From Acephala macrosclerotiorum (Eukaryota > Ascomycota > Leotiomycetes > Helotiales > Mollisiaceae): a DNA stretch of 64,000 nt. Under the pieces are notes generated by a model that made no database searches, was not told the origin of the DNA, and saw only the letters and a program-made list of their open reading frames with translations. Where the stretch lies: the NCBI GenBank assembly GCA_014904845.1, contig MU119203.1:434001-498000 (forward strand). Direction: 5' to 3'. Positions 36,969 through 47,689 of the stretch are shown here, piece by piece. A program made the position numbers and the translations under genes. Position 1 is the first letter of the stretch. Every line of letters starts with the position of its first letter.

Positions 36969-37711
36969 GCAAGCAGTCCGATCATGGCAGACAGGTGTTT
37001 GCTATGCATGACGCTGGTCATGAACATTTTGTGAGCCAGGCCCTCCGATGTCCTTAGCGTTGTTGGGAGAGTCGATGGAGTCGTCGACCCGGCCCACGTT
37101 CGGACACTCAATATATGTTGCCTTGAAAGTAAAGCATAAACTCACAACAGGGGGAACTTCAGTACAATAATGGAGTAGTAGAGACCGCTATTGGACCTTG
37201 CGTGCTTGTATACTGTTGAGTGTGTCATATTCCGCCTCCTCGCTAAAGCCCCTTGCTCCACAATCAATACTTCTCACCTAATGTCTCTCCCTCTGACCAA
37301 CAATTCGGACCGGCATTTGCAAAAGGGATATCGAGCCACTAGACGGACATTCAAACAGCCAACAATTAGATTCCGAAACCCTGTCAACGTACATATAGCT
37401 GTTCCTTTGTTTCGCAGTAAACGCTGGCAGCTTGCCAGAAAGTTTCAGACGTGGTGCAGAAAAACATCACCGGCATGGTCAACTCACTCAGTATCCTTAA
37501 AAAACGACATGACTTAGGGCCAGGAGAAGAACATCGCAATTTCATAATCTTTTCTCTAAACCATGCATCTATGAAAAAACAAACGCGTCTGCTGTATGGT
37601 GTATCATCAAACATGCCTCCGAAAGCGCCGTTGCTGTAGTCATCTCTAATCCTAGCTAGCCGGCTAAACTTTTGTGCTCCTCCACACCAAAAATTGTAGT
37701 CATTATGCACC

Positions 37712-39259
37712 TCAATCATCGAACTTGATGCCCTTCTTGCCCTCAACATCAATGTATCCACCCTTGTAGCTACCACGCTTCTTCTTGTTCTTCTCCTTCG
37801 TGAAACCCTTGCCTTTGGTGACGATTAGATCCTCATGTGCCTTTTGAGCGTAGTCGTAAGGTACGAATGCGTTGCTGGCGAGACGGGGGTCAACCTTAAC
37901 ATCCTTTGGGATTCTTGAGAATGGTTCGTTGACCTTCTTCTTGGATTTGGCGACTGGATCGGGTGGCAGTGGTGGTGAGAGCTGCTTGGCGGCCTTAACG
38001 ACCTTCTTTGGTTTCGACTCTTCCTCGGGATCGGAGCCGCTGGAAGATGATGACGAATCTGAAGAGTCGGCATCCTTCTTAGGGCCATCGGAGAGAGTAG
38101 CACTGGTGTCGGAGCTCAGAATTGGTTTCTTTGCATCGGTCTCCTCGGAATCGCTGTCGGAATCGGAAGACTCCGAGTCAGAAGCAGGGAGAGGGGTCTT
38201 TTTGGCGAGAGATTGACTTGAGGAGTCTGAGTCGGAATCACTGTCAGATTCCGATGAAGACGAGTCGTTGGTAGAGGAGCTGGCAGCAGCAGCATCAGTC
38301 TTCTTGGCCTTTGGTTTATCGTCCTCTGAGCTCGAATCTGAAGAGAAAGACTCGCTCTCAGAAGAATCGGAAGCCTCCTTTGCAGTCTCTGCCTTTTCCT
38401 CTTCTCCGTCAGAACTGGAATCTGAATCGGACGAAGAATCGGATGAAGAATCGCTGCCTGACGAGGTTGGGGTTGTCTTGGCCTTCTTTGCCTTTGGTGC
38501 TTCATCTTCTAAGCTAGAATCTGAGTCCGAGGAAGATTCACTGCTGGACTCCGCCTTTCGCTTCAAGGCGTTGACTTTTGGCTTTGGTGGTGCTACTTTG
38601 GCGGGCGCTTCCTTCTCGTCGTCTGCATCGCTATCAGAGCTGCTTGAAGAGGTTGAAGATGACGATGGAGAGGCTGATCGTTTGGCTGAGGCCTTTTTGG
38701 CCGGGGGCGCATCTGCCATTTCCACATCGCTATCCTCATCAGAGCTGCTATCGCTATCGCTGCTGCTCGATTCCTTCACCGTGGCCTTCGCCGCCTTTTT
38801 CTTCGACACCTTCTGCTTCTTAGCCTTTGTGCTTTCCGTTTCCGTCCCACTATTCTGACCTGAGACCTTGCCTTGATCCTTCAAGCTTAGCCAGTCATTG
38901 AAGACTGTGCTGAGAGAAGGGATATCCTCCGCTGTGTCTGCGGTCTCGCCTCGGGTTTTGCGCTCATTCTTGAAGACCTGGCTTGTGTTCGTAAATTCGT
39001 ACTCGTTGAGGAACGCTCCGATGAGCTCTAAAAGCTGAGATGGAGGCGTAGATTTGGCAGGCTCTCCAGCCGCGCGACGCTTCAGGAGATCTTTCGCAAG
39101 CTTCTTGTCCTTCTTGCTTCTTGACTTGTCCTGGGGTTGTGGCTTGGCTATTGGTGCCATTGTCGTAGACTTTACTTCAGGAAATAACCACTCTGGTTGC
39201 TTTTGACTTGATGGTGTCTTCCGCTTTCCGATTTTCTGTAGGTTGGGATTTCCAGACAT
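37712..39259 (-). CDS. SRP40: SRP40/Nopp140-like nucleolar phosphoprotein with LisH domain
   Basis: A chaperone-like nucleolar protein of the Nopp140 family is predicted, which binds snoRNPs and helps ribosome biogenesis. One uninterrupted exon encodes 515 aa. A LisH dimerisation motif lies near residues 60-95 (LLELIGAFLNEYEFTNTSQVF). The middle third is alternating acidic serine tracts (SDSDSSSD type) and Lys/Ala/Pro blocks, the classic CK2 target pattern. The C-terminus is the conserved SRP40_C domain: PFSRIPKDVKVDPRLASNAF through KGYIDVEGKKGIKFDD-like residues, here GGYIDVEGKKGIKFDD. An in-frame ATG at 39160 (MAPIAKP, with A at -3 and G at +4) is a likely alternative start that removes 33 residues. 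It is divergent from SEC3, with about 500 bases between them. Confidence 0.92.
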   Translation of the reverse strand: MSGNPNLQKIGKRKTPSSQKQPEWLFPEVKSTTMAPIAKPQPQDKSRSKKDKKLAKDLLKRRAAGEPAKSTPPSQLLELIGAFLNEYEFTNTSQVFKNERKTRGETADTAEDIPSLSTVFNDWLSLKDQGKVSGQNSGTETESTKAKKQKVSKKKAAKATVKESSSSDSDSSSDEDSDVEMADAPPAKKASAKRSASPSSSSTSSSSSDSDADDEKEAPAKVAPPKPKVNALKRKAESSSESSSDSDSSLEDEAPKAKKAKTTPTSSGSDSSSDSSSDSDSSSDGEEEKAETAKEASDSSESESFSSDSSSEDDKPKAKKTDAAAASSSTNDSSSSESDSDSDSDSSSQSLAKKTPLPASDSESSDSDSDSEETDAKKPILSSDTSATLSDGPKKDADSSDSSSSSSGSDPEEESKPKKVVKAAKQLSPPLPPDPVAKSKKKVNEPFSRIPKDVKVDPRLASNAFVPYDYAQKAHEDLIVTKGKGFTKEKNKKKRGSYKGGYIDVEGKKGIKFDD

Positions 39260-39759
39260 TGCGCGGAATCAATGTCGAAATAGAAGTTGTCCCTTTCTTT
39301 GATCTAGAAAAAAAAGTTTTGGAGGGATAAAGCGGCCGCTTGAGCAAACGCACTAGCATGAATATGAACTAGCAACTTTTGTGCCATGTCCTTTCTCCAC
39401 GAGCGTTCCGTAGCACTCACTTTCGTAACGAGAGGACATGATTCACTAAATATCATGTGAAATTGCTGTGATGTGTTGAGATCTATGATTTCCATTCCTT
39501 CTTAAAGTCGTTTCTACATATAACGTAGCTAGTTTTAGAATCCATGCTGTTTCCTTCACTTCAATGCATGGCCCGTGCCACCAGGGGCTTGAACTTCAAC
39601 GTAACTTGCAGCTCACTGATACCAACGACGCCTCCCCGCAAACGGACGCTCAACGAATGTGCATAGCCATGAACGGAGTGATTCGGAAACAAGACGAAAG
39701 TTGTGTTTTAACATAGATGATTGAACGCCTGTTGCTCTCGAGACTCGACTTGGCTCCAA

Positions 39760-42700
39760 ATGGACGCAGGCGGCGCGAATGCAAACAGTACAATGAGCCG
39801 GGCGGAGAAATTCGAGGATGAGAAGCGGAGGATAATCGACAGCTGTTTCGCGAAGAAGGATGAGGATGGTTCTTGTAAGATGGCTTTCGCAGACCGACGC
39901 GATATAGAAGGATTGGACAGCTAACCTAACCTTAGTATTGGAATCATACATCACACACATCCGGATCATCGAAGATGCTGCGTATCCATCTTCACCTCCT
40001 CCTCCAAATGCGAATCCAGAATCGAAAAAGCCTCGCCTGATAATTGTCGCTGTGCGAAAGTCTGGGCGGGTACGAATGCACAAGGCGAGAGAGAATCCAA
40101 ATGGATCATTTTCGATCGGGAAGACATGGATGCTCGATGATCTGTCTGCGGTTCAGTCATATAGTGGTGCTCCGGCTGCAAGTGTTGAAGAAGAGCAGCA
40201 GAAGTCATGGGCTGGAAGCGTCGGGTTCACCGTCACAATTGGCAAACCGTACTATTGGCAAGCAAATACACAAAAGGAAAAACAATTCTTCATCGCAAGT
40301 CTTGTCAAGATCTATACGAAATACACAGGAGGGAAGGCCCCCGAACTTATTGGATTTGATGCCAGAGAAAGAGACCAACTTGCCGGCGGGTCCCCTGCTC
40401 AACGTCCCCCTCCTCCCGTCCTACAATCAGGACCGCCTCAAGGTCCAGGCGCACCATATGGGGCGCAGGGAAGACCGCCGAGGCGAGAGCCTTCGAGAGA
40501 GCCACCGCTATTGAGAAATCAGCTCAGCCGAGATGCTATGCAACGTCCTCCAACGCAGATACCACCTAGTGGGACGTCATTCACCTCTCAGACGCAAAGG
40601 CCCCAATTCCGGAACCAGCGAATGGAATCTCCCAATGGCAGTATGGACTCTAATAGCAATAGCTCGGTACCTAATCAGCAACCTTTGAGAAGGCTGGCAG
40701 CTGGCAATCAAAGCCAAGAGTCGTTCACTCGAAGTGACGATGGCTCAAGTCTCCCACCGCGATCACGTGGAGGACTCAATGGTACACCAAATGCTCCCGG
40801 AAGATTCCAAGACCGTAGTGTCACACCAAACTCACAGCGCGCAACGACTCCGGACAGTAGCTTATCCAACGCCAGAGACAACGATGTGCCTCCAATACCT
40901 GCTCCGTTAACGCTACCTCCTGAACGACGCCGTCCCCCAATGCCTATCGTTGGCGACGCACGGCAGAGGGCTCAGAATCCTAACGACAATATTGTCCCTG
41001 CGCCCCTGTCTAGTCCGGGAATGCGGCGAGATGACCTGAGACCGCCCACACGCAACAGCGATCGGGCAGCACCACGTGAAAGAGAGCCAGAGATGGACAA
41101 GACACAAGCTTCGTCAAACGGCTTTAGCAAACCTGATACCTCCCACAATGTATCAATAGATAAACCTCCGCAACAAGAACTTCAAGCACCGGTTGTGGAA
41201 CCGCAGGCACCTTCCCCAGTTTCTCCAATTGAGTCTCCAGCAGTCCAAATGCCAGCAGAACCTGAGGAAGAGGTTCGCCCTGGACTCGGACCAATGATCA
41301 AGAAAAAATCTAAGGCCGACATCGCTGCCTCATTCTTACGTGCTGCTAAAAAACAAAATAATGCAGCAAATGCTTTCAAGCCACGTGCCGGCGGTGCGGC
41401 TGAGCGTCTCAGAGAGGCGGCTCAAGCTAAAGCTTCAGAAGGGCCAGATGGTATCACAGGAGTTGTACCAGCACCTTCTCTGCTGCGAGGGTTGAGTGGT
41501 GATAGTGAAAAGCTTCCTCCGTCAGCGTCAATATCAGAGAAGGCGTCACCCTTGAAGTCCAGTGAAAACATCCCTGAGGTAAAGATCACAGTTCCACCAT
41601 CAGGCCGACCAAGCAGTGTAGAAGTTCCAGTACCGACGCCGCAAGAAGGCAAGTTACAAGACAAGTCGCAGCCTCGTGAGGTCAAACGAACTAAGACAGC
41701 AGCGGAAAGGTGTACGAAAGAACTTCAGTCAATTGGTATTGATCCAACAATTATTGGCGATCGAGGTGGAGACTTGGTCGATGCATGGGAGCAGTTCGGG
41801 TGGACCCCTGGAGATGGTGGAGGCATGCGGACGAAGAATATCGACCAGATGAGAGATGAGATTGAGCGCGAACTCAACAAGGTCCAGGCTGGCGGCTGGT
41901 TGGCGAGATTGGAACAAGAGGATGACAGAATCAAGGCTGTCCATGACGGCCTCGACAAATGTATCGAAGAGTGCGATGAGCTGGACGCTTTATTGACACT
42001 ATATTCCGTGGAACTTGGTGTAAGTCATCAGTCACTCATAACAGAATTGATCGCTGACGTTATAGACTCTTAATGATGATATTGCATACATTGAAGCTCA
42101 GTCCCAGGGTTTACAGGTCCAAGCTGCAAATCAAAAGCTCCTTCAAGCCGAACTCCAGACACTTCTCGACACCATTTCCATTTCTTCAGAACAGCTAGAT
42201 TATCTACGGGAGTCATCCCTTGAATCCCCAAAGTCTATCGAACAGATTGAAACATCTCTCGTAATGTTATTCAAAGCCATCTTGACTATCGATCCATCTC
42301 TTGGCATATCTGCCACTCGGTCAAGCAATGATGGTGGCAGTCTTAGCTCTGGACGGCCCGGTGGTTTTGGTAACAGTGAGCTTGGAAGCATGAGAGTCTT
42401 GCAAGAAAAGAAGGAAGTCTACACGAATGAGATAACCATGTTCCTTCGTCGTCTGAAGCCTTTCTTGCAAGTCAAATTCGGAGCTGCTATCGATGAGACA
42501 AGAAAAGCTCTGGAACGAGAGAAAGCGGGTCAACTCACCAGGACAGCCGGCAAAGCAAAACTAGACCCTCGACACCACGATCTTGCAAGAGAAATTCTTT
42601 GGAAATACAGTCCATTGATGCTCTTCTCGCGAGAGGTTGACCGACTTGAGTGGGAAGAACTTTTGAAGATGTATGAGATGGTCTGCAGGCCCCTTTATCA

Positions 42701-44206
42701 AGATGAGTTCCGAGATGCCGTGTTCGCGTGGAAACGTATCGCAAGAAAGGCAACTGGTGACGAGGCCGATCTACTGTTCACATCCCAGACCGAAAAGCAA
42801 ACCGAAGGCATCGTTACCACTACAAGGAAATTGACTGTGAAGCGGAGTCAGACGTTGGCAAAGAGCCTACGGTCTCCGCTAGGCGACAACGGCAGCAAAA
42901 CAACGATTGATAAGGCTGATGGGCGTTTGCAGCCATATGAGGTTTTCAGCGGAATCTTAGAGGAAGTCGTCCCAATCATGAGCATGGAACAGAATTTCAT
43001 CGTCGAGTTCTTCCACATCTCATCGCTGGAGCAACACGATTTCCCGGACGCCGTTGCTGCTGCACCACCCGATGCTCGTCGCGGTGGGGATCTCAGACGA
43101 CCTAGAGTCATGGATCCAAATAGAGATCTTGCTAAACTTGTTGTTCAGTGCATGGAAGAGGTTTATGCTTTCTTTTCTGGAGACATGCAAGCTCTTGTCG
43201 ACTGGACAATCCAAGCTGATCCTTTGTAGGTTTCAACCTATGTGCATTCCCAATCTTTTTTGATAAATGGCTAACCTACTTCCTCAGACAAGGCGTGGGT
43301 GTGATTGCAGCGGTCGAACGTAGACTGGCTAGTCTAGAAGAATCGAGTCAAGAGTTCCTTACACGAACACTTCAGAAGCTTCATCAGAGGCTTCTTGGTC
43401 TCTTTACCAAATTCCTGGACGAGCAAATACGCGCCATTGAAGACACCAAAGTCAAGATCAACAAGCGCAAGGGCGTCATTGCCTTCATTCGCGTTTTCCC
43501 TTCCTTCTCACTGGCCCTGGAAACCATGCTCACTACATCACACGACCTTGAGATTCGTCAGATTGTCAATCATGCCTATGCTCGCATCAATAAGACGATG
43601 TTCGAATCCTTGAAGGTCATCGCGCGAGAAAACCCAGGAGCTCAGGTTACTGGCGCTGATCCTGAGGATAAAGAGGCTCTCAATTACCAGATCTTGCTCA
43701 TCGAGAATATGAATCATTACCTAGAAGAGGTTGATGCTCGTGCCAACCCCGTCCTCGAGGATTGGAAACAGAATGCTGGACAGGAAATGGATGAGCATAT
43801 GTCACTCTACCTTGGGGCGGTCATCAGACGGCCTCTGGGCAAACTTCTTGATTTCCTCGAGAGTACGGAGTCGTTGATGCTTTCTCGTCAACCTGGAGAT
43901 CCCTTTTCAAAAATCTCCAACATGCCTAGTCACTCGAAAGCGACATTCAAGAAGGTTCTTGCAAGCTATGATTCGAGGGAAACTAGGAAGGGGATTGAGG
44001 CGCTCAAGAAACGAGTCGAAAAGCATTTCGGGGATGCAGATGATCCAACTATCAGCCGCGGTCTCGTCAATAAGGTCTTGCAGAACTGCGAGAAATACTA
44101 CGAGAAGGTTGAGGACCGTATCTTGACGATTAGCAGGGATGTGTACGACGGGGAGGTTATTGCAGAATGGACACGCGCGGATGTTACTGCAGCATTCCGC
44201 AAGTGA
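39760..44206 (+). CDS. SEC3: exocyst complex subunit Sec3
   Basis: Sec3 marks sites of polarised secretion at the plasma membrane as part of the exocyst, binding PI(4,5)P2 and Rho GTPases. Four exons (39760-39874, 39936-42019, 42066-43225, 43288-44206) join in phase to 1425 aa, normal for filamentous fungi. The N-terminal PH-like Sec3-PIP2 binding domain spans about residues 40-150 (ESYITHIRIIEDA, RLIIVAVRKSGRVRMHKA, FTVTIGKPYYWQA). A long Pro/Ser/Arg-rich disordered linker follows. Helical coiled-coil and CorEx-type regions start near LDKCIEECDELDALL and continue to the end (RVFPSFSLALETML). The ATG at 39760 precedes MDAGGANANS; a weaker in-frame codon lies 13 residues upstream. No lesions were seen. 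Confidence 0.94.
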
Positions 44207-44679
44207 TGATAATTTGAGACTTACGATGGGAAATGAGAGACTTTCAAGCATATAGCACGATTACGGGCTCGAGCTCATGTTTTGGATACCTCCATTCATG
44301 TATTTGAGCGGAAGTCCATCTCGAGCTCTGGTTATGGCGTTGGGAATGCGACATCAAAACGCTTTGTACTGTACAATTGTAGGGATATATACCACACGAG
44401 CCAGAACATTTAGAGATGTCACCATAGCCTGTCATTACATTTCGGGTGTGCAGATGACCAGCGATTCTAGGGACATTGACATCCAGTAGCTGATTTCAGT
44501 GGCCGAGGGTAATACGGAAGGAAACGGATGTCGATCATTTTCTCACGTAAGTGGATCATGTATTAGCAAGGTTTTCTTCCGTCTGGAGGCACCCCACACT
44601 GACAGGTCAAGGTCTATATATCTTGAGGAGCGAGCAGCAGCCATTTTCGTTTGCTACCTATGCATCAGTCGTGAATAGC

Positions 44680-46258
44680 ATGTCGTCAATTCCGCTAGAT
44701 CCGATCACTTCTTCCATTCCGCTCAACCATGTTCTACCTAACGATGAAGAATCACAGGAACAATCTTCATCATCTTCCAGTGATCTCCGTCCTATCACCC
44801 ACAAACGCCAACTTCATGTCCTGATATCTGCCTTTCTGACAATCTGCATCACAATAGGCCTCAACCAATCCTATGGTGTCTTCCAATCCTACTATATCTC
44901 TCCGTCTCAAACTTTTCTTCCTTCGACCACCCAGTCAGACAGTGCTTTCGTCGCCTTTGTCGGCACGCTGGGGACTGGGTTGACATGGTTAGTCAAACTC
45001 CTCTATCTTTAAAATAATGAATCTCGCTCCTGAAATTGCGGAGACAATTGAAAGCCAACCTCACCAATTACTGTACTGTACTTACGACTTTGCCCAACAA
45101 GAATATCTCAGATTCTTTGAATCTTTATTCCGAAGGGTCGAAACTAATTCATCGATAGGGGAGGTAGCATATTTGTCAATCCTGTGATGGCACGTCTCAC
45201 TATTCGAGGGACTCGAGTCCTCTGCATCATTGGGGTGATTCTCATGAGCCTCGGATTGGGCCTCGCGAGTCTAAGTACTCAAATATGGCATCTCCTTCTG
45301 ACTCAAGGCCTACTCTACGGAATAGGTTCCTCGATGCTCTACTTCCCAATCTTGAGCGCAGCGCCAGAATACTTCACCGCTCACCGCGGCTCAGCGATGG
45401 GATTCATCCTCTCTGGTTCTGGGATAGGAGGACTTGTATTCTCGCCTGTTGTTAGAGCTTTGCTTGAAGGTGTAGGGCCAAGATGGACTTTGAGAGCGTT
45501 GTCGTTCATCGTCCTTGTTGTGTCGCTGCCGATTGCTGTTACGGCTGCTCCGTCGAGGTTTGTGGGAAGAAGGCCAACGCATATTGCTATGAAGCTCGCT
45601 CTCAAGCCAGCTTTCCTATTGAGCGTAGGAGCAGGGTTTCTCCAAGCGGGTGGTAATGGTCTGCCTTTGACGTTTTTGGCTGAGTATTCGGTTGCTTTAG
45701 GATATACCGCTGGGTTTGGAGCAACGTTGCTGGCAGTATCGAACGGAGTGAACAGTGTAAGTCGGGTATTTACTGGGTGGATTGGCGATCGATATGGACG
45801 TCAGAACACGCTGATTGTTACCGTGTGTTTGAGTGTCGTTGCTGTTTCGGCGTTCTGGCTTGGGAGTACGACTTCCGGAGGGAACAAGACTCTCTGGCTC
45901 TTGTTCGTGATATTCTACGGTATTTCAGGAGGCGGATACAACGCTCTCTATCCTACAGTGAGTCAAGTCCTTCTCTGTTGTGTGCTTGTCGAGCACTTAC
46001 TTATGCAAGCAGACCGTCGCCGAAGTCTTCGGAATACAAGCTTACGCGAGCGTCAATGGCTTCATCTACTTCACCCGTGGCCTAGGAACAATGTTTGGAA
46101 GTCCTGTCGGAGGCAAGATCCTCGGCGAGAGTCGACTGAAGAATTATCGAAATGTGGTGGTCTTTGATGCAGTACTCTTGGCAGGAGCTACACTGTGCGT
46201 CATTGGAGTGAGACTTTGGGATGCGAAGGAGAAGAGAGATTGGAAGTGGCGAGCGTAG
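44680..46258 (+). CDS. MFS transporter, monocarboxylate-permease type (MCH-like)
   Basis: Three exons (44680-44987, 45159-45957, 46013-46258) join in phase to 450 aa. The protein has an acidic, serine-rich N-terminal tail of about 50 residues, then 12 predicted membrane spans. Family marks include NQSYGVFQSYY in the first span region, the SGSGIGGLVFSP box, FTGWIGDRYGRQ (MFS loop) and GGGYNALYPTTVAEVFG. These match the fungal monocarboxylate transporter group that includes yeast Mch1-5 (Mch5 carries riboflavin). The substrate is unknown. The 171-base first intron is long for this window, and the splice inside the Trp codon is in phase. An in-frame ATG at 44551 would add 43 residues without family similarity. 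Confidence 0.87.
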
Positions 46259-46723
46259 GAGTAAAATCTGTTCAAGGTAAGTTTGTGAAGGCTCTTTGGA
46301 ACATAATTGACCTCGAATATAGATGTCCCCCCAAGACATTGAGCTCTTTTAGAATCGAGCATCCCGAATTATCAACTCGCTATTGAACTTGAACAGGAAA
46401 ATGGTATTTGATATTCCACGCCAAATAAATTGCTGCATCATTCAAGACGCGTTCAACTCTCTCGTCTTCGAACCTTCTACTACACATTCTAGAGTTACCT
46501 CCGGGGACAGAACATCATCTACACTACTTCATATCTGTCAAGGAGGATCTCGCACTGTCTTCCAATCGCCGGAGACTCGTCATCATCACCTTGCGCTTCT
46601 AGGGTGATCAGACTCACAATGCATTTGGGAGCTACGAGATCTACAGCTATCTGATATTCATGATGCCAGAGGTCGGATTACTAGCTGATCAAAGCAACAG
46701 CACCGGAAGATGACTGGGAAGAT

Positions 46724-47689
46724 ATGCAGGAGGGCAGAGACAACTCAATCAAAAGCAGTGCGTACGGTGAGGAGGAATTTGAAAGTAAGATGTGGGAGGA
46801 TGATGATGGAATTGATCGCAGTCAAGATGGTGAGATTCTAGCAAGGCAATTTGTTCAACTCTGCGTATATCCTTCCGCTAACAACGTCCAGCTCGAGTTG
46901 ATCAACCAAAGTCTCTACCATTGATCAACCCGTCGAAGTAACAGCGAATCGCGTTTGTTTCCCGCTCTGATTTACCCAAGAAAGTCAATTCAATCGCGGA
47001 GTTGCAGGGAGCTTCGCAGATGCTTCGAGACCTACTGCGACCGCATCTGCTAGCGAATGACCAACAATTTATGAAATACCTGGAGACAGTGTACACCGAT
47101 ATCCACTTGTACCGATCGAATGGGACATTTTTGTTAGTCGCAGGGTAAGGAGATCATGGCCTTCACTAATTGCCAATGACTCTCAACTAGAAGGACTCAG
47201 CACTTGTGATTGCACGAGGAAACGGCATTACTTCAGATGCGTAAGACCCGCCCAATACCTGCTCACGTTCGAGGAAAGCAGTATGATGTATTCTTCTCAG
47301 GCGGCAAACTTCGATGGGCGTTCAAGTCTAAGGACTTAGGGCGGCATCTCATTTCTTCTACTTCAGAGGCTGATCTTGATTTACTTGATAATCTCAGAAG
47401 CTACTTGAACCTCGCTAGGCAAGGTGAAAGTGTGTAAGTTCATTCCACATTTCAGTCATGGTTACGGTTATACAGTCTAAGTCCAATATAAGGCAGCAAA
47501 GGATAAGGAAGCAAAGGCCAAGCGATTCAGCGCTTGTTCGGAAGCGTTGACAGTTATGATAGCAACGGATTACCTCGACTCATCACTCGTCGAACGATCA
47601 AAACCCTTAACGGCGTCAGCGAGAGAAACGTGTTCCTTCGGCCTGACGATTCTGCAGCATTTCAAGCCAAGCTCAAGCTCGCACGCTAA
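46724..47689 (+). pseudogene. fragmentary coding segments of an unrecognised gene
   Basis: Four stretches look coding but do not join cleanly. An acidic one begins at 46724 (EEFESKMWEDDDG). Segment 46945-47144 gives LPKKVNSIAELQGASQML and later FMKYLETVYTDIHLYRSNG. Segment 47210-47433 gives QYDVFFSGGKLRWAFKS. Segment 47512-47689 gives GSVDSYDSNGLPRLITRR and ends in TAA. The last two join in phase over a good GTAAGT intron (47434-47511). The junction after 47144 has a GTAAGG donor and CTAG acceptor, but all joins I tried meet a stop, and a TAA lies just before 46945. I recognise no domain. It may be a decayed gene, or a real gene with small introns that I misplaced. Confidence 0.4.

Noticed and set aside
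38268..38858. 196-codon plus-strand frame opposite the SRP40-like gene
   Set aside because: It is the antisense of the serine/acidic repeats, which avoid stops on the other strand. The product is only Ser/Glu/Leu-type low complexity.
46863..46889. 27-base intron-like unit (GTATAT donor, GCTAAC, CCAG)
   Set aside because: It is too short, and splicing it does not restore a continuous frame.
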